In this document: piece after piece, positions 1-7,355 of the stretch
Position numbering within the stretch: position 1 is the first letter of the stretch
Layout of the letters: each line of letters starts with the position of its first letter
Assembly: GCA_039030335.1 (NCBI GenBank)
Contig: JBCCEJ010000076.1
Span: 1-28,821 of the forward strand
DNA: 28,821 nucleotides
Origin: JBCCEJ01 sp039030335
GTDB taxonomy: Bacteria > Pseudomonadota > Gammaproteobacteria > HK1
Reading direction: 5' to 3'
The notes under the pieces: generated by a model
Told to the model about the DNA's origin: nothing
The model's input: only the letters and a program-made list of their open reading frames with translations
The model's database searches: none
Position numbers and translations under genes: made by a program

Positions 1-107
1 CACCAAAGTAGCGCTAAATTGGCGAGATAAGCACTGATCTAGTGCAAAAATAAGCAACTATAACCAAGATATTCCAACTCTCGAACCCCAGCCGACTGGT
101 TATCGAC

Positions 108-1211
108 ATGCGCAACACGCGCTTGTTGCGAGGGCTGGCTGGCGCCGCCGACCGCGGTAAAAGCATCAAACGTTTCCGCTTCGGCCGACGCAACGGCCGG
201 GACCTGCGGGTCGTCCTGGACCTGCACGCCCGGGTTCAACCGAAGTCCTTCCTGTTGCCGCCTTCCGGCGAGTATGGCTACCGGCTCGTGGTCGATATCC
301 GCGAAGCTGGAAAGGTCTCCAAAGTCCACCGAGTAGACAAGCGCAAGCCCGCAGCTGCGCGGCCAGTCGTGATCGCAATCGATGCCGGGCATGGCGGTGA
401 GGACCCCGGCGCTATCGGTGCACGCGGCACGCGCGAGAAGATGGTCACGCTCGCGGTGGCCCGCAAACTGGCCAAACGCCTGAACCGCTTCCCCGGGTTC
501 AAGGGCGTACTGGTGCGCTCGGGTGACTACTACGTCGGACTCCGCCAGCGCATCAGGATCGCGCGGAAGGCCAATGCCGACCTGCTGGTTTCCATTCACG
601 CTGACGCTTTCAAGGACCGCCGGGTTCGGGGCAGCTCCGTATGGGTGCTTTCCACCCGGGGCGCGTCCAGCGAGGCAGCCCGTTGGCTGGCGGCACGCGA
701 AAACGCCGCCGACCTGGCTGGCGGAGTCAGCCTCGACGATAAAGATGACGTTCTGGCCTCGGTGCTGTTGGACCTCTCGCAGACGGCCACGCTCAACCTC
801 AGTCGGGAAGTTGCGAGTTCCACTCTGGCGGAATTGCGGCGTGTCGGAAAGGTCCACAAGCGCCACGTCGAACGGGCCGGATTCGTCGTGCTGAAGGCGC
901 CTGACATCCCGTCCATCCTGGTCGAGACGGCGTTCATTTCCAATCCGTCCGAGGAAAAGCGGCTGCGACAGCCAGCCCATCAAGACAAGCTCGCCAAAGC
1001 ACTTGCGGCCGGTATTCGTCGTTATTTTGAACGTCGACCGCCGCCGGGGACCCGTCTCGCGCTGTCGCGGCACGTCATCGGCCCCGGCGAAACCCTTTCT
1101 CAGATCGCTTCGCGGTACGACGTCAGCGTGAATGCCTTGCGTGACGCAAATAACCTGTCCTCAGACGCTGTCCGTCAAGGACAGGTCCTGCGCATCCCGA
1201 GTCGCAGCTGA
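108..1211 (+). CDS. amiC: N-acetylmuramoyl-L-alanine amidase (AmiC/AmiB type, Amidase_3 + LysM), 5'-truncated
   Basis: Zinc amidase that cleaves the bond between N-acetylmuramic acid and L-alanine in peptidoglycan during cell separation. Residue numbers are from the ATG at 108. The catalytic domain is complete: zinc ligands His95 (in DAGHGG), Glu110 and His164 (in SIHAD), and catalytic Glu273 (in VETAFISNP). An AmiB/C-like regulatory helix region lies at about 195-235, and a LysM domain fills about 321-364. Only the second half of an AMIN domain remains (residues 1-65). AMIN-like sequence continues in frame upstream of the ATG (K-I-F-Q-L-S-N-P-S-R-L-V-I-D, from about position 66), but a TAA at 51-53 closes the frame. 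There is no signal peptide and no ribosome binding site before 108. The family normally has about 400 or more residues with an export signal, so this copy is truncated and probably not exported. It may be a pseudogene. Confidence 0.8.
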   Translation: MRNTRLLRGLAGAADRGKSIKRFRFGRRNGRDLRVVLDLHARVQPKSFLLPPSGEYGYRLVVDIREAGKVSKVHRVDKRKPAAARPVVIAIDAGHGGEDPGAIGARGTREKMVTLAVARKLAKRLNRFPGFKGVLVRSGDYYVGLRQRIRIARKANADLLVSIHADAFKDRRVRGSSVWVLSTRGASSEAARWLAARENAADLAGGVSLDDKDDVLASVLLDLSQTATLNLSREVASSTLAELRRVGKVHKRHVERAGFVVLKAPDIPSILVETAFISNPSEEKRLRQPAHQDKLAKALAAGIRRYFERRPPPGTRLALSRHVIGPGETLSQIASRYDVSVNALRDANNLSSDAVRQGQVLRIPSRS

Positions 1212-1249
1212 CAGCGCGCCGCCGTTCGGGCGCCACCTCGCTCTGTCAG
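1208..1249. other. Inverted repeat between convergent amidase and hflD genes
   Basis: CTGACAG at 1208-1214 is the reverse complement of CTGTCAG at 1243-1249. Inside lies a smaller GC stem (CGCC / GGCG around a GTTCG loop, 1220-1232). The structure spans both stop codons of the converging genes, so it could limit read-through in both directions. No T-run follows on either strand, so it is not a standard intrinsic terminator. Confidence 0.3.
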
Positions 1250-1917
1250 TTCGATCCGGCGAGCGCCGTGCGCGCGGTGCGCAGTATCCGGTTTCTGCGA
1301 AACACCAGGTGCAGACGCCGCCCACCGAGTTGCCGCCAGAGCACCGTCGCGCGTATGCCGGCTAGCAGGGTGGCTCGAATGCGGTCCGCCGTCCCGGCAT
1401 CCCGAAGAACGCTAGGTTCACCACTAACCATGATACGCGGGCTGAGATTGCTCAGCGTTTCCTTATAAGCGTCGGCGAGGGTGCCGAGTACGGCGGGGCC
1501 CAATAGTTCCGGGTCGTGTACCGGCGCACCATCAGTGCGTGCGTGCAGCTGGTTCGAGGCGCGACGCAGCCCGTGTTGCAGGGTGTCCACCAGATCTGTC
1601 CGGCGCGCCAGATTGCGTTCCAACGCCATCAGTTCACTGACGTAACGTGACACTTCCACATCGCGTCGGCCGTCACCGCCGCCAAGCTGCTGTTGCAGCG
1701 TTACGAACCCGAGGTGCAGGTGTTCGAAAGTGTCCCCGAACACGGCGACGACGCTTGGGGCATCGATCTGCAGCGTGCTGGCGATCGTGGTGCGCAACGC
1801 CGCGTCAGGTACGTCGCCCACCCGCGCGATGCGCTGTACCAGGAGGGCGGCCTGAAATATGCCCGCCAGTGCGGTGGTCTGATCGAGGCTTGTGCTAATC
1901 GATTGCACTGCGGTCAA
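1246..1917 (-). CDS. hflD: HflD-family protein (high frequency lysogenization protein homolog)
   Basis: Resembles Escherichia coli HflD (YcfC) over its length: an N-terminal LAGIFQAALLVQRIA segment, a central SRYVSELMALERNL segment, and a C-terminal SPRIMVSGEP...RATLLAGIRA.VLWRQLGG...FRRNRI segment. HflD is a peripheral membrane protein known for destabilising the lambda CII activator; its general cellular job is unclear. It follows mnmA on the same strand, the order usual in gammaproteobacteria. The long ORF opens at 2064 inside mnmA, but family similarity begins only near position 1890. I prefer the TTG at 1917, which has GGAG seven bases upstream and gives 223 residues, close to the usual 205-215. 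A GTG at 1908 is an alternative. No catalytic motif is known for the family. Confidence 0.85.
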   Translation of the reverse strand: MTAVQSISTSLDQTTALAGIFQAALLVQRIARVGDVPDAALRTTIASTLQIDAPSVVAVFGDTFEHLHLGFVTLQQQLGGGDGRRDVEVSRYVSELMALERNLARRTDLVDTLQHGLRRASNQLHARTDGAPVHDPELLGPAVLGTLADAYKETLSNLSPRIMVSGEPSVLRDAGTADRIRATLLAGIRATVLWRQLGGRRLHLVFRRNRILRTARTALAGSN

Positions 1918-2005
1918 GGCGGGCTCCAGCTGAACGGTGTCCGGCGGGTCCAGAGGCGGCGCAATTTGACATGAAGCGGCACTCCGGCGCCAACGTTGGC
2001 ATGCG

Positions 2006-3118
2006 TCACGTCGCCGCCGCGGCCTCGGTCCGCGCAATGATGCCGCCACCAAGGCACTCATCACCCATGTAGATGACGGCTGACTGTCCGGGCGTTACCG
2101 CGCGTTGGGGAATGTCGAAGTCGAGTCGGACCGTAGCATCTTCTGACAAGTGGACGACGCAGTCCGCATCTCGTTGGCGATAGCGGGTCTTGGCAGTTGC
2201 GCGGAAGCATGTTGCGCCCGACGCCAACCAGTCGCGCGGCCCTCGCACCCAGTTCATTTCTTCAGCGACCAGGCTCCGGGAAAACAGCAGAGGATGGTCA
2301 TGGCCCTGCACGACGCGCACGCAGTTGCGACTCATGTCCTTGGCGTAGACGTACCACGGCTCGCCACTGGAACCGCGGCGCCCTCCGATGCCGAGGCCGT
2401 GGCGTTGACCGAGCGTATAGAAAGCCGCACCTTGATGTTCGCCGATCACTTCACCTTCCGGGGTTTCCACCGGGCCGTGCTCCGACGCCAGGAAACGGCT
2501 GAGGAAATCACGGAATGGGCGTTCGCCGATAAAGCAGATGCCGGTACTGTCGCGCTTGTCGTGCGTGGCGAGCCCGAGTTGGGCGGCTACGTTGCGCACG
2601 TCGGTCTTGTTGAGCGATCCGACGGGAAAATGCGACTGCCGCAGCGCGTCCTGCCCGAGGGCATGGAGGAAGTAACTCTGGTCTTTGTTGGCATCTTTGC
2701 CACGCAGCAAAGCGATGCCATCGCCCCGTTTGTCGCTGCGCACGTAGTGGCCGGTCGCTACCGCGCTGGCCCCCAGGGTGCGTGCGTGCTCGAGGAACTC
2801 CCGGAACTTGATCTCGCGATTGCAGAGCACGTCCGGGTTCGGGGTCCGGCCGGCCCGATGTTCGGCGAGGAACCGGTCGAAAACACGGTCCCAGTACTCC
2901 GTCGCGAAATTGACCGTACGCAGTTCGATGTCCAGGCGTTCGGCCACGGCCTGAGCATCGGCAAGATCTTCGGTGGCACTGCAGTAATCGACCCGGTCGT
3001 CCTCCTCCCAGTTCTTCATGAACAGTCCGGTAACGTGGAGCCCCTCGCGTTTGAGCAGGGCTGCCGTAACAGATGAATCGACGCCGCCGGACATGCCGAC
3101 GACCACATGCTCAGTCAT
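2006..3118 (-). CDS. mnmA: tRNA-specific 2-thiouridylase MnmA
   Basis: Catalyses ATP-dependent 2-thiolation of the wobble uridine (U34) in tRNAs for Lys, Glu and Gln, taking sulfur from the Tus relay. The 370 residues match the family length. The PP-loop SGGVDSS sits at residues 10-16. Catalytic Cys99 is in PDVLCNREIKF, and the second, persulfide-accepting Cys195 is in GICFIGE (Cys102 and Cys199 in E. coli). The ATG at 3118 begins the expected MTEHVVVGMSGGVDSS. The gene is upstream of hflD on the same strand and divergent from the asmA-glrR operon, so its promoter must lie in 3119-3250, the region that also holds the GlrR-type box. A cytosolic housekeeping enzyme with nothing unusual in the protein. 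Confidence 0.97.
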   Translation of the reverse strand: MTEHVVVGMSGGVDSSVTAALLKREGLHVTGLFMKNWEEDDRVDYCSATEDLADAQAVAERLDIELRTVNFATEYWDRVFDRFLAEHRAGRTPNPDVLCNREIKFREFLEHARTLGASAVATGHYVRSDKRGDGIALLRGKDANKDQSYFLHALGQDALRQSHFPVGSLNKTDVRNVAAQLGLATHDKRDSTGICFIGERPFRDFLSRFLASEHGPVETPEGEVIGEHQGAAFYTLGQRHGLGIGGRRGSSGEPWYVYAKDMSRNCVRVVQGHDHPLLFSRSLVAEEMNWVRGPRDWLASGATCFRATAKTRYRQRDADCVVHLSEDATVRLDFDIPQRAVTPGQSAVIYMGDECLGGGIIARTEAAAAT

Positions 3119-3140
3119 CAGTGGGCGTGACGCCTCGGAG

Positions 3141-3158
3141 TGTCGTGAATTGGCGACA
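3141..3158 (+). promoter_or_regulatory. GlrR (QseF)-type activator binding site, TGTC-N10-GACA
   Basis: TGTC at 3141-3144 and GACA at 3155-3158 are separated by exactly ten bases. This matches the inverted-repeat site described for GlrR upstream of glmY in Enterobacteriaceae. It lies about 100 bases upstream of the sigma-54 promoter at 3256-3270, a normal enhancer distance, and the operon downstream encodes a close GlrR homolog. Only one perfect copy was found, whereas enterobacterial targets often have more than one. Confidence 0.6.
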
Positions 3159-3185
3159 GTTTAACTTACCGGGAACTGCGGTGAA
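3158..3185 (-). promoter_or_regulatory. Weak sigma-70-like promoter candidate for mnmA
   Basis: On the minus strand, TTCACC (3185-3180) and TAAACT (3163-3158) are separated by 16 bases, about 40 bases before the mnmA ATG. Each hexamer matches the consensus at four of six positions. The -10 touches the right half of the GlrR-type box (GACA, 3155-3158), so regulator binding could interfere with it. Low confidence because both hexamers are weak. Confidence 0.25.
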
Positions 3186-3255
3186 GCGTGGTGCCGCCGG
3201 CGCGGTGGCGCCGAAAACAGCATAGAATGGCGATTTATTCCTGCTGCTTTCGCAA

Positions 3256-3271
3256 TGGCACGAACTGTGCA
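3256..3271 (+). promoter_or_regulatory. Sigma-54 (-24/-12) promoter for the asmA-glrR operon
   Basis: TGGCACG-A-ACT-GTGC-A matches the consensus TGGCACG-R-NNN-TTGC-W with one mismatch (G for T). The invariant GG (3257-3258) and GC (3269-3270) are separated by exactly ten bases. Transcription would start near 3282, giving a leader of about 123 nt before the asmA GTG at 3405. The operon encodes a sigma-54-dependent activator with an intact GAFTGA loop, and its putative binding site lies about 100 bases upstream. Confidence 0.65.
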
Positions 3272-3324
3272 TGGAAGCGTCACAATGTCGGCCGCCGAGT
3301 TGCGTCGTTGCGGTCGTTTTCCGT

Positions 3325-3380
3325 CCGTTGCGTGAGCTGCGCAACGGTTTCGAATGCGGTGCCGGCCTCGGCAGGCCGGC
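3325..3380 (+). other. Two stem-loops in the asmA leader
   Basis: Hairpin 1: CCGTTGCG (3325-3332), 7-nt loop, CGCAACGG (3340-3347). Hairpin 2: GCCGGCCT (3361-3368), CGGC loop, AGGCCGGC (3373-3380). Both have perfect 8-bp stems. They lie between the predicted sigma-54 start and the ribosome binding site (AAGGGG near 3392). Neither is followed by a T-run, so structure affecting translation or stability is more likely than termination. No resemblance to the GlmY or GlmZ RNA was recognised. Confidence 0.45.
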
Positions 3381-3404
3381 CACACCACGCTTAAGGGGCC
3401 TTGA

Positions 3405-5630
3405 GTGAAAAAGCTGTTCAAGTTTCTGATATGGACGTTGGTCGTCGTTGTCGTCCTGGTCGGCGCGGCCGCAGTCGCGGTGCCGATGCTGGTCGACCCG
3501 AACGACTACCGCGACCAGTTGGCTGCGGTCGTGAAGGAGCAGACCGGCCGGGTTCTGCAGATCGAAGGCGATCTCAACATGACGGTATTCCCCTGGCTGG
3601 GAGTCGACGTGGGGCCCGCGTCACTCAGCAATGCAGATGGTTTCAAAGCCGCGGTTTTCGCGAGCTCTGAGCGAATTCAGGTTCGCGTCAAGCTGGAGCC
3701 GCTGTTGCTTGAGCAGCGCCTTGAGATGGACACCGTCACCGTCAAAGGACTGAAGGTGAACCTGGAACGTGACGCCGATGGCGCGAGCAACTGGGACGAT
3801 CTGGCGAAGACCGGCAACGCCACGGAAAGCGTGGACAAAGCCGAGAGCGGTGACGCGCCCCCGCTGGCGGCGATCGTGCTGGGCGGCCTCGATGTGAGCG
3901 GCGCCCAGCTCGCGTTCGCAGACCGGCAGGCCGGCCAGGACATCAAGCTGAGCAACGTATCGTTGAAGACCGGAGTACTGACACCAGGTCAGCCCGTGCC
4001 GCTCGAAGCCGGACTGGACGTGTCACTCGCCGCACCCGCCGCCAGTGGCCGCGTGACACTGAAGACGACGCTGTCCGTAGATGGGGATGTGGTTCGGGCG
4101 AAAGACCTGGAAATCGCGGCGGACCTGAGCGGCCGGGATTTGCCAGGAGGAAAACTGAACGCGCGTCTCGGCACGCAGGTCGAACTCGACAACGCGGCCC
4201 GCACGGCGTCTCTGAAGGGACTCAGCTTGAGCCTTGCTGACCTGCAGCTGAACGGTGGCCTCACGGTCACCGGGCTCGACCAGCCAGCACCCGCGGCCGC
4301 CGGCAAGATCAGCATTGCGCGATTCGATCTGCGCAAGCTGCTCGCCGATATCGGCCAACAGCCGCCGGTGACTGCTGATGCCAAGGTACTGACAGCTGTA
4401 GCCGTGAACGCGGACCTCGCGGCGAACAGTTCCAGTCTGAAGCTGAGCCCGTTGTCGGTGACGCTCGACGACTCGAAGCTCACCGGCGTCTTCGCAGTCA
4501 GCAACTTTGCGCGCCCCGCGCTCAGATTCGATCTGACTGTCGACCAGATCGACGCCGATCGTTATCTGCCGCCGCAGAGCGGCGCTAAGAAAGCTGCGAC
4601 ACCGGGAGCGGCGGCGACTTCGGCGGCGGGCTTGCCAGTCGAGCAACTAAGAGCCTTGAACATCGACGGCAAGCTCAAGCTCGGTAAACTGCGGATCTCA
4701 GGTCTGTCATTGTCAGACCTCAAAGCCGCCGTGAAAGCCAAGGCGGGCGTCATCAAGGCAACCCCGCTCAGCGCTAAGCTGTACGGCGGCAGCTACGCTG
4801 GCAATGTCGGCATCGACGCGCGCGGTAAGGCCGCCAAAGTCAGCCTGAACGAAACGCTCAAAGGTGTGCAGATAGGCCCCCTGCTGAAAGACCTGCAAGG
4901 CGAGGATCGGCTTGAAGGCACCGCGGCGGCGCGCCTCAAGGCGACGATGGCCGGGAACGATCCTGAAGCCATGAAACGTACTCTGAACGGATCCGGCTCC
5001 TTCAGCTTTGCGAACGGCGCGTTGAAGGGGGTCAACATCGCCGCGATGATCCGCGACGCCAAGGCCAAGATTCTGGGCGGCGGTGGCGCCGACCCTGCTG
5101 CGCCGCAGCGCACGGACTTCTCGACGTTGGGCGGGTCGTTCCGAATCAAGAACGGCCTCGTATCGAACAACGATTTTGCTGCTAAATCACCGCTGCTTCG
5201 GATCAAGGGTAAAGGGACGGCGAACCTCGTAAGCGAAGCGCTGAACTATCGGACGACCACCTCTGTGGTGGCGACGGCGAAAGGGCAGGGGGGCAAAGAA
5301 CTGGCGGACCTCGCGGGCATCGATATTCCGCTCAAGATCACCGGTACGTTCAGTGAACCGCAGTACGGCCTCGACGTGGAAGCGTTCGCCAAACTGCTTG
5401 CGACGCAAAAGGCGAAGGATCTGCTCGGCAAGGGTACCGGTGGCGTCAAGAAAGCGGTCGAGGGCAAGTTGAAAGATGCGGTCGGCGGTGCTGCTGGCAA
5501 GGGTGCGGTCGGTGCGTTGACGAAGCAGCTCGGCATTGGCGGCGGTGACGAGGGCAAGAGCGGCGATGGCGGGAAGGCCGACCCGGCCGCAGCTGCCGGG
5601 AAGGCGCTCAAGAACCTGTTTGGCAACTAA
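3405..5630 (+). CDS. asmA: AsmA family protein
   Basis: AsmA-like proteins are inner-membrane-anchored, mostly periplasmic, beta-rich proteins linked to outer-membrane assembly and phospholipid transport between the membranes. This one has 741 residues (E. coli AsmA has 617). A single N-terminal membrane helix (about residues 7-29) is followed by the typical VDPNDYRDQL...TGRVLQIEGDLNMTVFPWLGVDVG segment, a long repetitive beta region, and the C-terminal AsmA core (about 480-650). The last 80 residues are low complexity, rich in Gly, Lys and Ala. Start is GTG at 3405 with AAGGGG upstream. It is the first gene of the operon and sits directly behind the sigma-54 promoter; the glrR-like gene follows after 23 bases. 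Co-transcription with a regulator that in enterobacteria monitors the envelope suggests a stress-responsive envelope role (inference). Confidence 0.9.
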   Translation: MKKLFKFLIWTLVVVVVLVGAAAVAVPMLVDPNDYRDQLAAVVKEQTGRVLQIEGDLNMTVFPWLGVDVGPASLSNADGFKAAVFASSERIQVRVKLEPLLLEQRLEMDTVTVKGLKVNLERDADGASNWDDLAKTGNATESVDKAESGDAPPLAAIVLGGLDVSGAQLAFADRQAGQDIKLSNVSLKTGVLTPGQPVPLEAGLDVSLAAPAASGRVTLKTTLSVDGDVVRAKDLEIAADLSGRDLPGGKLNARLGTQVELDNAARTASLKGLSLSLADLQLNGGLTVTGLDQPAPAAAGKISIARFDLRKLLADIGQQPPVTADAKVLTAVAVNADLAANSSSLKLSPLSVTLDDSKLTGVFAVSNFARPALRFDLTVDQIDADRYLPPQSGAKKAATPGAAATSAAGLPVEQLRALNIDGKLKLGKLRISGLSLSDLKAAVKAKAGVIKATPLSAKLYGGSYAGNVGIDARGKAAKVSLNETLKGVQIGPLLKDLQGEDRLEGTAAARLKATMAGNDPEAMKRTLNGSGSFSFANGALKGVNIAAMIRDAKAKILGGGGADPAAPQRTDFSTLGGSFRIKNGLVSNNDFAAKSPLLRIKGKGTANLVSEALNYRTTTSVVATAKGQGGKELADLAGIDIPLKITGTFSEPQYGLDVEAFAKLLATQKAKDLLGKGTGGVKKAVEGKLKDAVGGAAGKGAVGALTKQLGIGGGDEGKSGDGGKADPAAAAGKALKNLFGN

Positions 5631-5653
5631 ACCCGCTCGAGGTTGGATTCGTT

Positions 5654-7018
5654 GTGGCCAGCACGGTACTCAGTGGTAGTGACATCCTGGTTGTGGATGA
5701 CGACCAGGACATGCGTGCGCTGCTGTCCGACTGGCTCATCCGGGCGGGCGCGAGTGTACGCACGGCGCAAAGCGGCGCCGAGGCCATTGCGGAACTGACG
5801 CTGCGGTCGCCGGACCTGGTCATGACGGACCTCGTGATGGAGTCGATGGACGGCTTGCGTCTGGTTAGCGAGGTCCACCGGTTGGACCCGGTGCTCCCGG
5901 TGATCATGTTGAGCGCCCACGCCGGCGTGCAGGACGCCATGCGAGCTGCGCATCTGGGCGTGACGGCATTTCTGCAAAAACCCCTGAAACCTGAAGACGT
6001 CGTCGCGAGTGCTGGCGCCGCACTGGCGGCGAGTGGCGCAACCGGCGAGGGATCTGATTTCGCACCGCATATCGTGGCGCGAAGCGATGCGATGCGGAGT
6101 CTGCTCGAGCGCGCCAGGCTGGTCGCGAGAAGCGACTGTTCGGTGCTTATCACCGGCGCGACAGGAACGGGCAAAGAAGTCCTGGCACAGGCGATCCACA
6201 CAGGCGGCCGCCGGCGCGACCAGGCACTGGTCACCGTCAATTGCAGCGCGATCCCCGAACAGTTGCTCGAGTCCGAATTGTTCGGGCACGAAAAAGGCGC
6301 GTTCACGGGCGCGACATCGCGGCGCGAGGGTCTGTTTCAAGCCGCCCACGGTGGCACCCTGTTCCTGGACGAAATCGGCGACATGCCGCTCCCGTTGCAG
6401 GCCAAGCTGTTGCGGGTGCTGCAGGACTTCAACGTCCGGCCCGTCGGCGCAACGCACCCGGTGCCTATCGATGTTCGCATCGTGTCGGCTACCCATCACG
6501 ATCTGGAAGCCGCGGTGGAGCGACGCGAATTCCGCGAGGACCTGTATTACCGGTTGAGTGTCGTGCCGCTGCATCTGGCTGACTTAAACGATCGGCGCGA
6601 AGACATCGTACCGCTCGCCGAACGCTTCCTGACGGAATTTGCCGGGCCCGACGGGGCGGGTCGCAAGCGTCTCTCGCCGGATGCGCGCACGCGCCTCGCG
6701 GCCGCCAACCTGCCGGGCAATGTCAGGCAGCTACGCAACATCATCGAGCAATGCACGGTGCTTGCAACGACTGACGTCATTCCGCTCGAACTGGTCGACG
6801 CCGCGCTCCGGAATCAGCCTGCGGGCATTCAGACCTTCGAGGAAGCGACCCGCGCATTCGAGTACCGTTACCTTCTGGGCGTGCTGCGTCTGGCCAATGG
6901 CAATGTTTCGCATGCTGCGCGACTCGCAGGGCGCAATCGCACGGAATTCTACAAGTTGCTGAACCGTCACGAGCTCAGTCCTGCTGATTTCCGCGACAAT
7001 GCCTCCGAGGAATCATGA
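5654..7018 (+). CDS. glrR: Sigma-54-dependent response regulator, GlrR (QseF/YfhA)-like
   Basis: NtrC-family activator of RNA polymerase holding sigma-54. Receiver domain: acidic pocket Asp15-Asp17, phospho-acceptor Asp59, Ser87, Lys109. AAA+ domain (about 140-370): Walker A GATGTGKE, sigma-54 contact loop GAFTGA, Walker B GTLFLDEIGD, and an arginine region near FREDLYYRL. The C-terminal HTH (about 405-450) contains GNVSHAARLAGRNRTEFYKLLNRHEL in pieces nearly identical to E. coli GlrR, which is why I name it. Start is GTG at 5654. GlrR normally pairs with sensor kinase GlrK and lipoprotein QseG; neither is present here. Instead an HPt and a receiver-kinase follow. With the matching DNA site and sigma-54 promoter before asmA, self-activation of the operon is likely. 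All motor residues look intact. Confidence 0.9.
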   Translation: MASTVLSGSDILVVDDDQDMRALLSDWLIRAGASVRTAQSGAEAIAELTLRSPDLVMTDLVMESMDGLRLVSEVHRLDPVLPVIMLSAHAGVQDAMRAAHLGVTAFLQKPLKPEDVVASAGAALAASGATGEGSDFAPHIVARSDAMRSLLERARLVARSDCSVLITGATGTGKEVLAQAIHTGGRRRDQALVTVNCSAIPEQLLESELFGHEKGAFTGATSRREGLFQAAHGGTLFLDEIGDMPLPLQAKLLRVLQDFNVRPVGATHPVPIDVRIVSATHHDLEAAVERREFREDLYYRLSVVPLHLADLNDRREDIVPLAERFLTEFAGPDGAGRKRLSPDARTRLAAANLPGNVRQLRNIIEQCTVLATTDVIPLELVDAALRNQPAGIQTFEEATRAFEYRYLLGVLRLANGNVSHAARLAGRNRTEFYKLLNRHELSPADFRDNASEES

Positions 7019-7064
7019 TGACCGCTGTTGATGTGACGCCCGCGCGGGGTCTTGGAGTAACGCA

Positions 7065-7355
7065 ATGGAAGTAGAACTGGACGGCGGCATCGAACCGTTG
7101 GTGGGCAATTACATGACCAACCGCCGCAAGGACATCGCGGCACTCCAGGAAGCCCTGGACGGAGCGGACTTCGGCCGAATTGCAGCACTGGGTCACCGGA
7201 TGAAAGGCAACGGCGCGAGTTTCGGCTTTCATCGGATTTCCGAGTTGGGTGTAGAACTCGAAGACGCCGCGATGGGCGAGGATGCGAGCGCGGTAGCCAC
7301 GGCGCTGGCAGCGTTGTCCGACTACGTCGATAACGTCAAGGTGGTGTACCGGTGA
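7065..7355 (+). CDS. Stand-alone HPt (histidine phosphotransfer) domain protein
   Basis: A 96-residue protein consisting of one HPt four-helix bundle. The phospho-accepting His44 lies in LGHRMKGNGASFGF, the classic HxxKG signature. HPt proteins shuttle phosphate between receiver domains and have no activity of their own. Start ATG at 7065 has GGAG eight bases upstream. The next gene (receiver-Ser/Thr kinase) starts 4 bp inside this stop (7352-7355), so the two are translationally coupled, and the GlrR-like regulator lies 46 bases upstream. It therefore sits between two receiver proteins, the arrangement expected for a phosphorelay node. No histidine kinase is encoded in the window, so the phosphate source is unknown. 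Confidence 0.88.
   Translation: MEVELDGGIEPLVGNYMTNRRKDIAALQEALDGADFGRIAALGHRMKGNGASFGFHRISELGVELEDAAMGEDASAVATALAALSDYVDNVKVVYR

Noticed and set aside
39..1073. Long minus-strand ORF (344 codons) antisense to the amidase
   Set aside because: It mirrors a gene with clear zinc-amidase motifs, has no recognisable domain, and is a typical product of high-GC third-position bias.
1918..2064. N-terminal extension of hflD into mnmA
   Set aside because: The extra 49 residues are Arg-rich and not found in HflD; TTG 1917 with GGAG seven bases upstream fits the family length.
2150..3076. Plus-strand ORF of 308 codons antisense to mnmA
   Set aside because: mnmA has all family motifs on the other strand; the antisense frame shows no family resemblance or start signals.
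7015..7074. Tiny 19-codon frame (ATG overlapping the glrR-like stop) before the HPt gene
   Set aside because: No conserved sequence and no sign of function beyond possible coupling; the HPt has its own ribosome site.
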